DNA from: Ascidia mentula
Taxonomy: Eukaryota > Chordata > Ascidiacea > Phlebobranchia > Ascidiidae
Assembly (NCBI GenBank): GCA_947561715.1
Contig: OX387202.1
Span: forward strand, 10,119,001 to 10,183,000
Length of the DNA: 64,000 bases
Reading direction: 5' to 3'
The translations under genes were made by a program, and so were the position numbers. Below the pieces are notes generated by a model that saw nothing but the letters and a program-made list of their open reading frames with translations, did no database searches and had not been told where the DNA came from. Within the stretch, counting starts at the first letter, position 1, and each line of letters starts with the position of its first letter. Below are positions 36,101 through 49,600 of the stretch, piece by piece.

Positions 36101-36998
36101 AGCTCTCTCCCATAAGGGTTGTTTGTTGTGGTGAAATTCGTGGCGCAACTCTTATACAGAGTGGCAATACGACGTGCTAAGAGTTAAGCAAGTGGAAAGT
36201 ACAAGCGTTTGCTTGAAGTATTAAATAGTTTTGACTCAGTCGCAAATATTTTGCAAAAAACTTTTTTTTTACGTGCCGTCAAAAGTTACAATGTCTTATC
36301 TAGTATTAGCAAGGCGGCTCGTTTTGGATGCTCTTGTTGGTTTGCTGCAAAAGTAGGTGTGTGCTGGTTTGCAAAGCGGAGGAAATAACAGCTGCCGGTA
36401 ATAAATGTGATTGGTAACTCCCTGCTACTCGGACGTACAATCACTTCCCCCTTTCAGGCGGTAGTGAAGTCAAATTAAGTGCGCAAATATCCTGTTGTGG
36501 ACAAATAAGTTGCCAATACCGATGGCATAACTCCGTGCCTTGCTTTCATCCTTAAAAAACGACCTACTGATGGGGGGCGGTGGAATAAAATTTTCGTTTT
36601 CATGATCGGTGGAAAACGTTTCTAAGTCAGCTATTTGCATCATGCGTATCGTTAAACATGAAAAAGCTTCTTTGATGGTTTTAACTTCCTGCATAAAGTG
36701 TCATCGCTAAAACCGTCCACCGTCCAAAATACCATATTTCGTGTGTCAGCCTTGTGACCGGATAGCGCTGAGGGTCAGCCAGAATGCAATCCTTCCTGGT
36801 CTATTTACGCGTGAACTAGTTGCGACATAAGACGGAAGTGTCGCAAACTCACAGTTGCTGGCATCGAAAAAACGTGAGCAGCGCGGTTGCTAAGGAAAGT
36901 TATGATATGTATTCTGGTGCTCTGCAAAAATTACCGCTTACTATTATGAGGGTCCGAAACCACGCGCGAAACAAGCTGGTGTATAAAAAGAGAAGTGG

Positions 36999-37043
36999 GA
37001 AAAACTGTTGGCCCAAGTTAAGAAAAACTGTTGGCCCAAGTTA
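36999..37043. repeat. Tandem duplication, 22 bp unit
   Basis: The block GAAAAACTGTTGG...AAGTTA is repeated at 36999-37020 and 37022-37043 with one base between. Probably a replication slippage product. Confidence 0.9.
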
Positions 37044-38076
37044 ATATTTAACGAGGTTCGGTGTGCTATACAAAAACATTGCTCGCTCTTCTGCGCCCGT
37101 TAGGTCTTTTTAAGACTTCATACGAGCTTTATGGCCCACTGTGCGGTCTATGTAAATGGGTTTGGAAGCAAGAAGTTTTCATTTATGCTTGGATGCATTG
37201 GTGGTCGTATGCTTTGGGTCTAAGGTATCGTGTGCATAACGTAGAATGCAGCATGTAGGTTTAAAAGTAGTTCTTGTGTGTGGAAAAAAGAAACCCAGCG
37301 GTTTGACGCATTTCCCGCTGGATGGGATTGGGTTTTTCGATAAAACTACAACGCCATAAGGGCGCGTGCGTACTGGACTGTCAGCCCACGGCTATTCCAA
37401 GGCCGTAACAACGCCTCGAACTCTCTGAACCGGGTACCTACTGTGCGCGATGCGTCTGGTTGCCGTATAGTCAGTGGCTTTGTGCGCCCGTGGTGAATCA
37501 CTTTTTAGTCTCCCGCACCTTATAAGGGCTAAGCGAGCGACAAGTAAAAATAATCGTTTTTCACCGGTTGAAATATCGCCGCGTGCTTGGAATTTCTCGC
37601 CAGTCTGGTGAAGCAAGTGTCGAGAACACTTGAGCCCAATAAAAGTTTTCTGTGTCGGCGGGAATTTCGTTGTGATTACCCGGCAAAAGAAAATCAGATT
37701 TGCCGAATAATGATCTAGCAGACAGACAATTGATGGAAGTTGTAGGTAGTTATAAGTAGACTTAAAGCATTGGAGATATAGTCGAAGAGTTTGTATGTAT
37801 ATGGATTCCCGTTGAAAATCAATCTCAAGCAAATTCATTCAAGCAAGTTGCCGGTTTCAATTGAAATAGCGAATGAGGTTGACGCAGTTTACTCAACGCA
37901 GTTTGAATAGTTGACCCCAGACTGGAGGTAACGATATGGTGTATGTATAGGTCGTTTAAAACCAACTTTGTTTGGGGACACGAGTCCATCGTACCAATGC
38001 AGGGCAAAAGGTCATGACTTTGTATGATAAGGTTTTTTTGCATTTTGTAAACATTTTTCGATTAATTACTCAATTG

Positions 38077-38090
38077 TTTTCTTTCAACAG
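38077..38090 (+). promoter_or_regulatory. Strong 3' splice acceptor upstream of the LDLa gene start codon
   Basis: A pyrimidine-rich tract ending in ttctttcaacag (AG at 38089-38090) lies 118 bases before the ATG at 38209. It could end a 5' UTR intron or, in a tunicate, be a spliced-leader trans-splicing site. No matching upstream exon was found. Confidence 0.4.
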
Positions 38091-38208
38091 CGACCAAAAA
38101 ATACGCTTTTATACTAACGAACTACTGTGTTGTTGCTGCCCTTTTCTGAACTTAATTGTATTCACGGATATTCTTCACTACCCACTGTCAGCAACAAAAT
38201 CATCAAGC

Positions 38209-40655
38209 ATGAAAGCAACAGCAACCATAGCATACCTTCTTTACTACTACGCCCTTTGCTGCGTAGCATTGCCTATGAACGACGGTAAGTCCCGATACAG
38301 AACAATATTTCTACCTCCCACTGATGGAAATAGACTAATGTGTTCTTTGATCTATGCGCAAATCATTGGCAGAATGTCTATTGACCATTGATAGGATTTA
38401 TATTGACCAACGATAAGCTTTCCTTGGTATATAACTATTGCTCTGCCACCCTATTACGGCTTGAAATGCACTGTCCACCCCTTCCGTGACGTGAATGTCC
38501 AGTCTACCCACGTCAGTGTAGAGACGTGGTGACGTGATACAGCAACGGGCCTTGTGCATTGGAATAAAATACCCCGATCGTACTTTAATAGATTTTGCTT
38601 TCGCGCAGATTCGCTTTACGATAATTTGGAAGGCGATGACATGACCTTGTCACCAGATGGCGCTAGCGACGATGGATATTACGGATATGAAGGCTTTGTT
38701 CCTGAGCTGGAACCAAACAAGTATCTATGTGTGGGAACGTTGATTTCGATCGAATATAACAGACTATGCGATGGCGTAAAGGATTGTGATGATGGAGGAG
38801 ACGAAGAACCCGCTGTTTGTGACTGTAAGTCAAAGCATTGTTTGTTTTATGTTACAAACCTATATTTCTACAAATTGTTTTGCAACAGTCGTAACAAATC
38901 ATAAAATTACAACCAAATCGGGTTGACATATATGTATATAAATATATATATATAATGAAGACCTTGTTGTAATATAAACTCTACGAGGTTATAAAAAAAA
39001 ATTCAAAAACATTTACAGTCTCTGTTTTGCTGTTTAGTGTACGGGCAACTTTCGCGACCTACGAGCACAACCACCCAACCGAGTACAACCACAGTGGCAC
39101 CGACCACTGACGAGTTTGACACGTATATACCCGACTACTCGGATGTAGTATGCGCAGATGACGAGTTCCAGTGTTCGGCTGACCCTGGAATTTGTCTTCC
39201 CTTGAAGGCCGCTTGTGACGGTGAAAGTGATTGCTCTGACGCTGAGGACGAACTGTTCTGTGGTGAGTTGGATTAGAAAGTTTTTAAACTGTCCAATGCT
39301 CTCAAAATCTAAATTTGCAACTTTTTGTTTGCTTGATTGAATTCTGAAAGGATAATTTTAGTAAAAGCTCGTTGGAGAAAGTGTTGTTTGCATGCATTTG
39401 ATAGGCAGAATAGATACGCTTTATTGCAACGCTTGTGTTCAACCTATACGAACACATGGCTTGGCGTATTTGTATGACGAATTTTTGGCACGCCGTATGA
39501 GTTTTGCTTTGCATGCTGTCGTCACTCACGTGCCAGAAATTTCGAATAAACGCGCGCCGTGGCGGGATTTCATTTCGTTGGCTTACTTACGCGCGTTTGT
39601 GCTGTGCAAAATCAGTTTCGCGGAATGCTTTGTGATGTCACAGTCCAGACACAAGGTTGTGGGATGAGAGAAGAGCAGCCTTTGAAAAAGGTGAGACACT
39701 TAGCTGAGCATTGGCACGTCATAAAGAGATCGCGTTTATGACGTGTTATTAACGAATGCGCGCGCGGTTTAACGCGATCAAACCCCGTCACAGCGCGCAT
39801 GGTTAAAGTGAAGCACATTTGTTGATCATGTTTGTTTTGCATGTTGCTGTTTTTTGTTATGACACTTAGTGCTGAACAGTAGAGTAACCGTGATTCCTTT
39901 TCGTTCCAGCTCCTCTCTTGGTGCATCCTGACCTTCTTCCGACTCCAGAAAACCGTCCGGAGGCTCCTACATCTCGTGTTTCAATGAAAAACGCGTTGAA
40001 GTCACGTGGTGCGGCCAGCAGTCGCCTTGGCGACAGAAATGCCCATCCGGATTCTTCTTTCCGGATGCCGCAACCTACACTTTTCCAAGCTGTTACTTCT
40101 TCCCCTTCCATGACGCCCACAACTATCAGCACGACCCGCTCCACCACTACCACCACGTTTTCCAACCTCATTCCTCGTATCCGTCATAGGAGCACAGCGG
40201 CTCCTGCGATACAGATGCCGGAGATCCGTGAGGAGGAAAATAACGCCGGTTTCGAGGCAGTCCAGAGATACATTACAGTGCCTTCGAAAGAGGAGAGTTC
40301 CAAGAGAGTTTTCCTGGGCGAGTCAGGGGAAACAAATGCGCATGAACATTATCCCAACCTCCCGTCTCTTAGTGATCAGGAGGCGGAGGACATGATGAAC
40401 AATGCTCTTGAGCAGGAAATTCGCACCAGACCCGCGCCTTCCGCTTCGGAAAATGCTCTTCCTGCTAAATCGACGCTCCATAAAGCCAGAGTCCGAGGTC
40501 TTATGGGTCAGCTGATCAAACAGATGGGAAGACTCATAGCAACCGACCTTGGCAACAGGGATATTGATTTAAACCTGAAAATAAGCAGTGCCACTGATGA
40601 AAGAACTATAAAGGGGGAGCCACGTATGACTCTCAGTCTACAGATCGACGTTTGA
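38209..40655 (+). CDS. LDL-receptor class A protein, short isoform with alternative terminal exon
   Basis: Exons 38209-38284, 38609-38824 and 39038-39262 joined to a large exon 39910-40655 that enters in phase 1 (acceptor ttcgttccag) and runs to a TGA, giving 420 residues. The exon 4 part is low-complexity Thr/Pro rich, then acidic, then a basic helical segment (KARVRGLMGQLIKQMGRL) and a polar tail ending in LQIDV. It has no module I recognise. Exon 3 can splice equally in phase to 42891, so exon 4 behaves as an alternative last exon. Alternatively this is the whole gene and the exons from 42891 on belong to a second, separate gene whose first exon I missed. Confidence 0.7.
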
Positions 40656-43600
40656 ATTTACATCAAAAGAGTCGAGATTTTGAGTGAGCTAAATTTGCTC
40701 GTGAATTTGCGCTGCTGAGTTGAGGAGGCAGAAACGGTTGCTGTACCGACACGGACAAAAACGAAGCAAGACTCCCTGGCGTGCTGGATCTGTATTTATA
40801 TACCTCATTTACTTTATGTTATTTTTTATTTACCTCCTTCTTCAACTCCTGCGTTATGTTTTTATTTGTTTAAGCCAGAGTTGAACGTCAAACGTTCCTA
40901 TTATGTCTCTTTTTGTACCAGTTTCGACAGAGCAACAGTGGTTGTTGCTAACAGGGCATAAACGTATGTGGCGTTTTTTTAGCAAAATGTAGCTTTCAAC
41001 GAGCACTGTTTTTTCTATGTAGTGCACACTGTCCTGTAGTTTGAACAGATTTTTATACGTGTCTACCGTTAACCGCCACAAAGGTAACCCATCTAACCAG
41101 CAGACACCGAGGGTATACAATGCCCTACTCCCGCCTTGCTTGGCCTAACCTCAACTGAAGTTGTGCAAATATTAACACACAGGGTACAAACCCTACTGCT
41201 CAAAATAGATCAATACATCAAAATTTCCCGTTGTTCCATCGTTGCTGTGTGTGAAAAAACATAAGCACAGCATTTAGTTGGATAACTAGTTGCCAGTTTT
41301 ACTAATTTTACTGTGCTTGTTATTTTTGCTTTGAAACAAAGCTTGTATTGCAACCCCTTCTCATTCGTTCGTTACCGACCGACATAATTGCTTGTAATGC
41401 TGCTTCCACGTCGTCTTGCCCCATGTTACGTCACAACGAAACCCATGTTGCGTCACAATGACATTGGCAAAATCTTTCTAGTCCGAATGACGGTTGCTCA
41501 AAACCTGATTTTTCCAGAAAAACGTCTGTTTGTTTCCATTGAACTTTATTTTCTGTTGCCTTGTGTTATTGTTTTTTATTTATCCGACAATTAAAAAGAA
41601 ACATAAAAAAAACTTAACTTGTCCTTATTTGTGTTAGAAGACGCATTGAAAAAGTATCACCCATTGACGCACGGGTGTACAGCGTTTTACAAAATCCATT
41701 TTTGTGGGTTGTTTACGAACCGTTGCAAACGCCCTGTACAATTACCATGGCAACAGGCATTAGGACAAATCCATGTTTTCGCCAAAATAAGCGAGTTCTG
41801 GTGCGGATTACATTTGTTATTGTGGCACGGTGGTGCCCGAGATAGACGGATAACTCGTACCACACGACACCCCGTTCCCATGACAACCCGTACAACAAGT
41901 CTTTCCCACAATAAGCTCTGGTATGCCAAGCCCATCTGGCTCGGAGAAACGCAAATAGCGGAGATTTTGACTTTCACCCGAATGGGTTTTGACAATGTGT
42001 TTTGTTTTGTTCTGAATCTGGCGCCGATGACAAAGCTGCCATTATGCCCTGCTGTTTGTTTTTGGAATGTGACTTGATCAAAGTTATGTGGGCAAGCTCA
42101 AAGCATTGGAATGTCGATTCGAAAGCAATGGTGTGTTGCGTAATTTGGTCAATAGTTCGTTTGTTGAAACTTGGTTTAAATTTGAAGATTAAACAGACAT
42201 TTTTAATAATATAGCAAACGACTTCAGTTCAAGTACTAAGAAACACCACCACTAACTACGACGCTCAGTTGCCACACACCGCGTAAATCCACGCGTTACA
42301 ATAATACACTAACATGGCCACTATTGTGCAACTTTTTCAATCGCTGTTAGATTTTGCAGCAGCAGACTTGCGAAATACAGCACTTCTGTATTGTGTGTTC
42401 AATTCACACGCCCATGAATTCACAATAGTTTTGAGAGATGTGACGTAAACGATTCTTTTATTTCACGTCCATAGAGCGAGGAGCGTCCTGGGTGAATAGC
42501 ATTTTTATAGGCAAAAGACCACACAGTGAACCAATAAAATGCTGACTCCTTCTAACCGTTAAGTGTGGCGTTGAATATGACTTCGATAAGAATGATGAAA
42601 CGTGACAACCGTTGTTTGGTTTTATCACAAAATCATCACAAACCGATTTCTGATTTCAAAGTTTTTCATGAAAAAAGTATTCCTCGTGTTTCTACCAAAT
42701 GCGGGCAAAACTCTAAACGCTGTTTTTTCCGTGAAGACATTTTTGGATAATTATCTCCAAAAGATCCTTCTTATTGAGTTCGCAGCAAATGGGACATTGA
42801 AGTCATTTAAAACACACAGTTGTGAGTCTTTTGCGCATAAACTTGAAGCTCTAACTAATCAGCTACTAAAATTTTACTTTTAATCCACAGGTCCGACCAA
42901 GAAGGTGATCCGCCCCCCCATCGTTGTTCAGCACGTGACCCCTACAACTCGTGAGCATGTTGCCACGCAACAGAACGCCTCCACCACGTCGTCCAACTCG
43001 ACCGAAATAGGTAAGTCAATATGTTACGTCGTTACGTCCATCCGCGCCCACGCGAACAGTAAAAAATTGTTGGGCGTTTGGCGATTGTTTCGTCGTCAAT
43101 GCATTTATCGAATATATCCTTTGTCTGCTTGACCCAGTGCCGAAAGAAGGCCTTGTCACGTCTATTTACTGCTAAGGGGCGCGCCAACATCCCTATATTC
43201 GTATTGGTAATTGGGCGTTGATAAGCGTATGTCATGCTATGAATTGTTGTTGATACTACGCCTTGACGGCATGTTGTTGTGAGCGCTCAGTGGTTTGTGG
43301 GTTCATTCAACCGAGTTGTGTTTTTTGGTTATAACGTTTCCCTTTCATGCTTTTGCTCCATATGTTTACCCCGTTGTCGTGGCAACGCCATCCGTGCACG
43401 TTAGGTATGCCACTGGCCTTGAACCACTATTTAATGGCAGATATGTTTGCTGTTACTACAAATGCGGGCTAATTACGATATAGGTTTGCTTGTCGGTCGT
43501 TTCGATGGCGATGCTTGTGGGTAAATATTTTGTGACTTGAGATATTCCCCTTATCACATCGTCTGGAGTCGTGGCTACATGTTTTTCGCCACATTGGAAA

Positions 43601-46600
43601 CAGTGAAAAAAAGGTGTATGGCAAATAATGCACACGGCAACGTTGGTGATTGAGAATAATGTTTATTCGGTGAAACGCCTCACTTTCTTAAAATCAGTTT
43701 TACTCAAGAAAACTGGTTTATACTGACTTCGACTCAACGTATGGCTTGGACTTGAACTAAGTTTTTGAAAGGAGTGGTCATAACGAAGGGCAGTACTAAA
43801 AAAATGATTTACGGAAATGCTGCTTTTCAGTTTTAGTTGATTTTGTGCGTGGAAATTTACAACCCTTTTACTCCTTTGATGATTCACGCGTTTAAAATAA
43901 CATCAAAGGCCCAGCGGAGTTGACATACCGGCCTTCAAGCAACGTCGTACGTTACCAAATTCTTTCTTACGTTACCGCCCCATAACGGAAGAAGCCATAT
44001 CATCTGACATGACGTTCCGGCCTCCCTCGACGTTAACAACGGATATCTGTGACGTCACAATGTGCCATTGATCGAATGCTTGGTTTAAATATCTGTGGGT
44101 TATTTGTTAACTAGCAGTGCGCGTGGGAACGACTTTCGATGGAGAAAAGGTTGTTGGCTGATGTGTGGTCAGTTTCATGGTGAGAAACTAGCTTTCACTG
44201 GACTTTGGCCTACCAGCAATTGGAATTACACTTTTTTATTTAAAATTTAGTAATTTCTTTCAAGGGTTTTGTTCTGATGTATTGATTTGAGACAAACATG
44301 TTTAAACACAAAGTTTCAAAAAATGTTTTCCTAACACCCCAAAAGAAAGATGGCTGTAATTGATCGTAACTCTTGTTGGTATATCAATTACAACCAGAAA
44401 CGAAATCTTTGAGATACACAAATAGTGAGAGCGTTACCACAAAGGCTCTTCATTGGAAGAATTCCGTGTCGTTAATCAAACCGTGTGGTCTCTGCTTGTA
44501 ACACATTTTTGTTTTAATTCTACACGATTCTGATACCAGTAAAAGGTCAACATCCCAACGTACAATGGAACGTGTAACGACTACTGATATCCCGTATTCA
44601 AACAGCAAATATTTGCAACATATTAATTACCCCTTTGACTTGTTGTGTTGGGAGAAACGCCCTATGTGGCCCTGTAATACCACAACTAAGGCTACTGCCA
44701 CAAAAGCCAGGTGTATCGTGTTTCAAGGTTTGGGCCACCTCAAAAATTGCGTCACCCTTCTATGAACAGAACAAACGCAGGAGTTTGTTTAGCCAACATA
44801 GGCCAGATAGGATTTTTTGACTCACAAATGGGACGGCGATGTTTGTTTTGAAATTACTCAACCAGCTTCCTTCAACAAACCCTCCGATCGTGTGAAAGTT
44901 GAATTACGTCATTAAAGGAGGAAAAAATCTCAAAAAATTGTGGTGTTTCCACGTTTTCACCACATTACCTTGTGTCCCAATGAACTAAATGTCAATTCTG
45001 GTAAAAACCTATTTTTCATTTACAAGGGCGTTTCGTTTGAGATTGTTTGTAAGCAAATATAAAAAAGCACCCAAAAAACGGCTGCCCTACGTTATTTCCC
45101 CACAAGCCCTGGCTTTTTCGGATTTAAAACGCTCAATTATTCGATGGCCAGTTTCGCTTGTACCATGTGGGCTACGAAACCTTAACATCGTATCGTGGTA
45201 AAGCCGCGAACGTTGTTCTTTAATTCTCATGAGAGATGTCCTTTTACGAACTAAAAAGTTCAACGTGATATCGAAAAACTGATGTCGTTACATCTCCACG
45301 TCGATACACCACCTTAAAACCTCCACAAGTCAGCAAACACACGCTGATGCACACACCTAATTTCGCTCATAGGTAGGGCTGTATGTGTAACAGCAGGGTG
45401 CGGCAGACAACATGGTTTGTACAAGTGCTGACCGCCGCTATAGATTATCGTCAGGCCTTTTAGTTTTTGCCACCGACATCACCTCAAACTTCCTGCAAGC
45501 AATGCGTAAACGTGATAGGCGTTGCTTTTCGTGGTGTAGGATTAGGTAATTTTCGGTTTAAAATCGCTGTTTAGTGCATTTTGTAATTTAAGATAGTGTA
45601 CATAAACTTGTAACTGCAGTTTCCCGCCTTGTAAAGTTTGTTAAAATAGAAACGTTATTTCCAGGTTAAAACCTGTCAGCTTTATTACTTAAGACAATCG
45701 GATTTCGTGTTTAAAAGCAACCTCACTGACCTGTTTAAATAGAATCGTGGTATAAAGTGTAAGAGGTGAAAATCGACAATGGCAAAGAGAGTGTTTCCCA
45801 GAATCCATCATAAAGAATTTGTTAAAAGAACACAGTTTAATCATTCATGTGCTGACAAAATATCCAATTGAATTTATAAATACGTGACGTGATGTATATT
45901 ATTTTCTTTGCCGGAAATGCGGTTCACGTTTATTGTAATGGCTTTACTATTCTTTCCGACCTAACTTTTTATATAGTTTTTCTTTGTTTAAAATCACTTT
46001 CCGTGTCAGCTTGCGATCAATACCCAGTAAACCACATCCTGTTGTGAGTTAACACAGGCGACCAATAGTTTTTGAGTTTACAGAAATGTCACGTAAAGTT
46101 GTCAAAACAGGAGTTAAGTCTTTCCATCTGTTGAATGAGCTTTATTGCCTGGCGTTATGGAGAAAGTAGCAAAGTTTTTCACAAATTTACAAAAAAGTGT
46201 TGAAAATCCTGCCTCAAAATGCCTTTTAAAACACATCACCACACTTTACCCTTGAAATCGCAACTTTAGATGGGCCAAAAATAACTCTAACCGGAATCAT
46301 TGCAGTTACCCAATCACGCGTCGTCACGGGTTTTTTCACATCAATGCGGCGTGACGTAACACCCTCGATGAGGTCACAACGGTTTGAAAAGTGATTCGCA
46401 TCGCGTAGGTTCGAAACATTTGGATCGCGAGATCGGAATGCAATTTATTTTGCGTAAAACGATCGGAATTTTGAAATTTTCCTCTTTTTATTGTGATGAG
46501 GTGGACGCGCGTGCTAGTTGTGACTAATGATCAGCGCAGAGCCGGCAGTGGTAGATTATTTACTGATTCTTACTGAAAGCCGAAGTTTTTCATTGGAAAT

Positions 46601-49600
46601 CATCACGTTTTGACGCAAGGCAAATAGAAATAGACCGAATAGTTTTGCCTGGCAGAGGCCTGAGCCCATTTCTCAACTTCAAATTTCGATTGATTAACGA
46701 TCCCCAGCACCTAATTATAAGTCACTCCCTTCCAGTTTAAACTGCGGATTAGGGAACCGCAAACCTATATCCACACCCAGAAGCATTCCCCCCAACCCCA
46801 AGTGTGTGTGCATAATACACAAAAGATCGTGCTCAACCAGATCCTGGTATCAGGGTAAATACGTTGGAACTGTTCATGATTCTGTCCCACGGTATTGTAT
46901 GTCTGCAACCTTGTCCGATGCGCAACCTGTATCTTCTTGGCACCGCCAGCCTTCTTTCATGCCTGCGGCTCAAGGTGTATGGTTAGGTTTGACGGTTATG
47001 CGAGTTTGAAGGCATTTCTTGGTGTACTTTTCCCGCCGAATGATTAGATTTGCGGCAGGTTTTGCACGCCGGCCTGCGTGTACACTGTTATGAGTGATAC
47101 AACCTGACAACACGTACCTAGGTCGGATAGCTGTTGTGCGGCTATCTGAACCCAACACTTGCGTTACAAAAAATGCTTTCCCGTGCTTCAAACTGTGAAA
47201 ACTAAAATATCTTTCAGAACGGTGCGAAATGGATTAAAATGTCAAAATAACGACATAGTTTTAATGCAAAGCCCAGGGTTAGCATATGAACATATATAGT
47301 ATGCTTCGAAACACAGCTGCAAGGTCTAACTTTATTGTACGAGGGAGGCACTCTTTTGCATGTGTTTACTCTGAGCTAAACCTTTCAACGATATAATGTT
47401 TTGACACGATCGATCAGCACGCCCACGATATTCGCTTACGACGTGTAAAACCATAAAACAACTTCACGTGGTGCAATATACCGGCCACATAATTTGTGAT
47501 CCAATAATCTTGATACACAAGCTTGTGTTGTCAAGCAAAACGCTATTTTGCGAACCTAATGCCCTCGTCTCTGCATTTTTGTTCATTATGTGGCTCAGCG
47601 GGGGACTACTAGCACTGATGATCGACGCAGGTGTGTATTAAACGTTTGTTTATCGTGGTAATCAGCAGCATCTTAGTTTAGACATTTTAATTTAGGGCAC
47701 AACGCAACAAGTATTTTGTACCTAACTATATTAGGAGTCGGGAATTTGTCAATTGTCGAATCGCCGTTAGTTTTCCTGCTTTTAACTAAACCTATTAACG
47801 TTTTACATACAAATGAAGTATAATTTCACGGCCTCATTGGCACGCAGACAAAGGCAGCATCGGATAGAACGCTTCTTAGCAACAAAATACCACAGTGTGA
47901 TGTAAAACCCACGTAATTACTCCATGTGATACCCAAACGAGTCCAATTTTCTGTCTACGTCGGGGATGACACCGGGTTGGTCAGGTGTCAGTCACGGGGA
48001 AAAGGTGTTAATGGGACTGAAAACAGGCAATTATCTGCTGAGAGTTCGGGTTCCTGAATACATCAACCCCACGTATTTGCTAGAACTTATTTTTCTCGTT
48101 CCTTTTCCATATACTGGGAAGGTGCTTTTAAGTTGCTAAGTTTTCCAGGAATATACATGATCTATAGATCAGATTTGCCGTACTGACTAAGCAGGGCGTG
48201 GCGTGATATAAATGTTTTCAATATTGTTTCCTTGCTATTGAATCGCGTAGGCATAAAAATTAACAACTCGTCGCCCCTTTCACGCCAAGTACACCCTTCT
48301 TGCTGACGTCATAGTCATCACACAGTCAGTTTTTGACGTCAAAACGTCGTTTCACGGTTGAGTTATTCCACTTCTAGGTACGTCCATGTTGGTTTTGGCG
48401 GCCACTCCGGACTGTAGGGTGCTATAAAAAGCAACTTTCGCCGTCTGACTTCGTACGTTTCATGGGTTTTATGACAAGTGGGTGGGTGAAGGTGTATTTA
48501 AACACCTGTGCGAAGTTGCCAACCATTTATATGCGTGCTATATATAGTATATATGTCGCTTTTTTCTTAGTGTGTCGTGGAGAGCCCGCGCTTGCTCCTA
48601 AAGGAAGCCTTATTATTGTTTTTCAAGCGTCATCCATTTTCATTCAGTGCGCTAATGGTTCGCGTATCATACCGAGGTGTTTTTTTCTTGCGTCTATGGA
48701 ATATTTAAACGCGCCTATGAATAGAACAAATTGCCAACACTAAGTATGTTGATTGGTGTTGTAATGACCATCCTCTGACACTGTTGTCGTCAATTATTCG
48801 GCGTGGAAAACCACCATTACCTACTGCTGCTAATTTGGCTATGGGAGTTCTCGTATCGAAAGTGGGAAATTTTGGCTTTGTTATGACGCTTGTATTGTGT
48901 TTAGTTCATTGCACAAGCAAACGTTTTTCAGGTCATTGTTTCGGTTTAATTGTGACCGATTTCAATGTGAAAAGTTCATCATGAAATCGGCAGTGTTTAT
49001 AATGAACATAATTGCTCTTTATACAAAAATATGGGTGCAGTTTCGCTACAATAAACGCAAAGCGCGAAAAATTACCTAGGGGATAAATGCCAGCTAAAAA
49101 AACGGTTTTGCTGATCTGCGTTTTCCCGTTTCAGCCACGAGTCACCTCAGTTCAAATGAAGCGCAACAAACCGTGACGAGCCCTGCTACGATTTCGCCAG
49201 ACGTGGGAGTAGACCACCAACCTCAAGTTCCAACATGTCGATTTCCAATGGAGTTCCAATGTCGGTCACACTTCGGTGATTGTGTACCACGTCAACTGTT
49301 GTGTGACGGTTATAACGATTGTTGGGACGGATCAGACGAACTTGGCTGTGGTAAGTTGCTGCAAAATGTGTACTGTATGTGTTGGGTTGGGTATATGCCA
49401 GCACTTTTTTGCTGGAACAATTTACGTTGTTTATTTTGTTTGGGCATCAGTGCTTCTTCGATTAGAAGTTTCCTATCTTTCTTTGATAGAACTCTCATTA
49501 TAAACAACACTATATGATTACAAATATTCAAGTAACAACACTGCCCTTGGAATGTCCGATTTTCTAGGACGCAATCACTATCGCACATAAATTAGGTTTT

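Larger units (their letters stand above)
28756..38090. other. Intergenic sequence upstream of the LDLa gene, no gene seen
   Basis: Contains two long open frames (30264-30785 +, 173 codons; 32598-33164 -, 188 codons) with no recognisable domains, at a length expected by chance in this much sequence. Small features: a TG/TA microsatellite near 29190-29215, a 21 bp direct repeat at 30075-30095 and 30125-30145, a 22 bp tandem duplication at 36999-37043, and TGACGTCA at 34416. It probably includes the 5' regulatory region of the gene starting at 38209. Confidence 0.5.
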
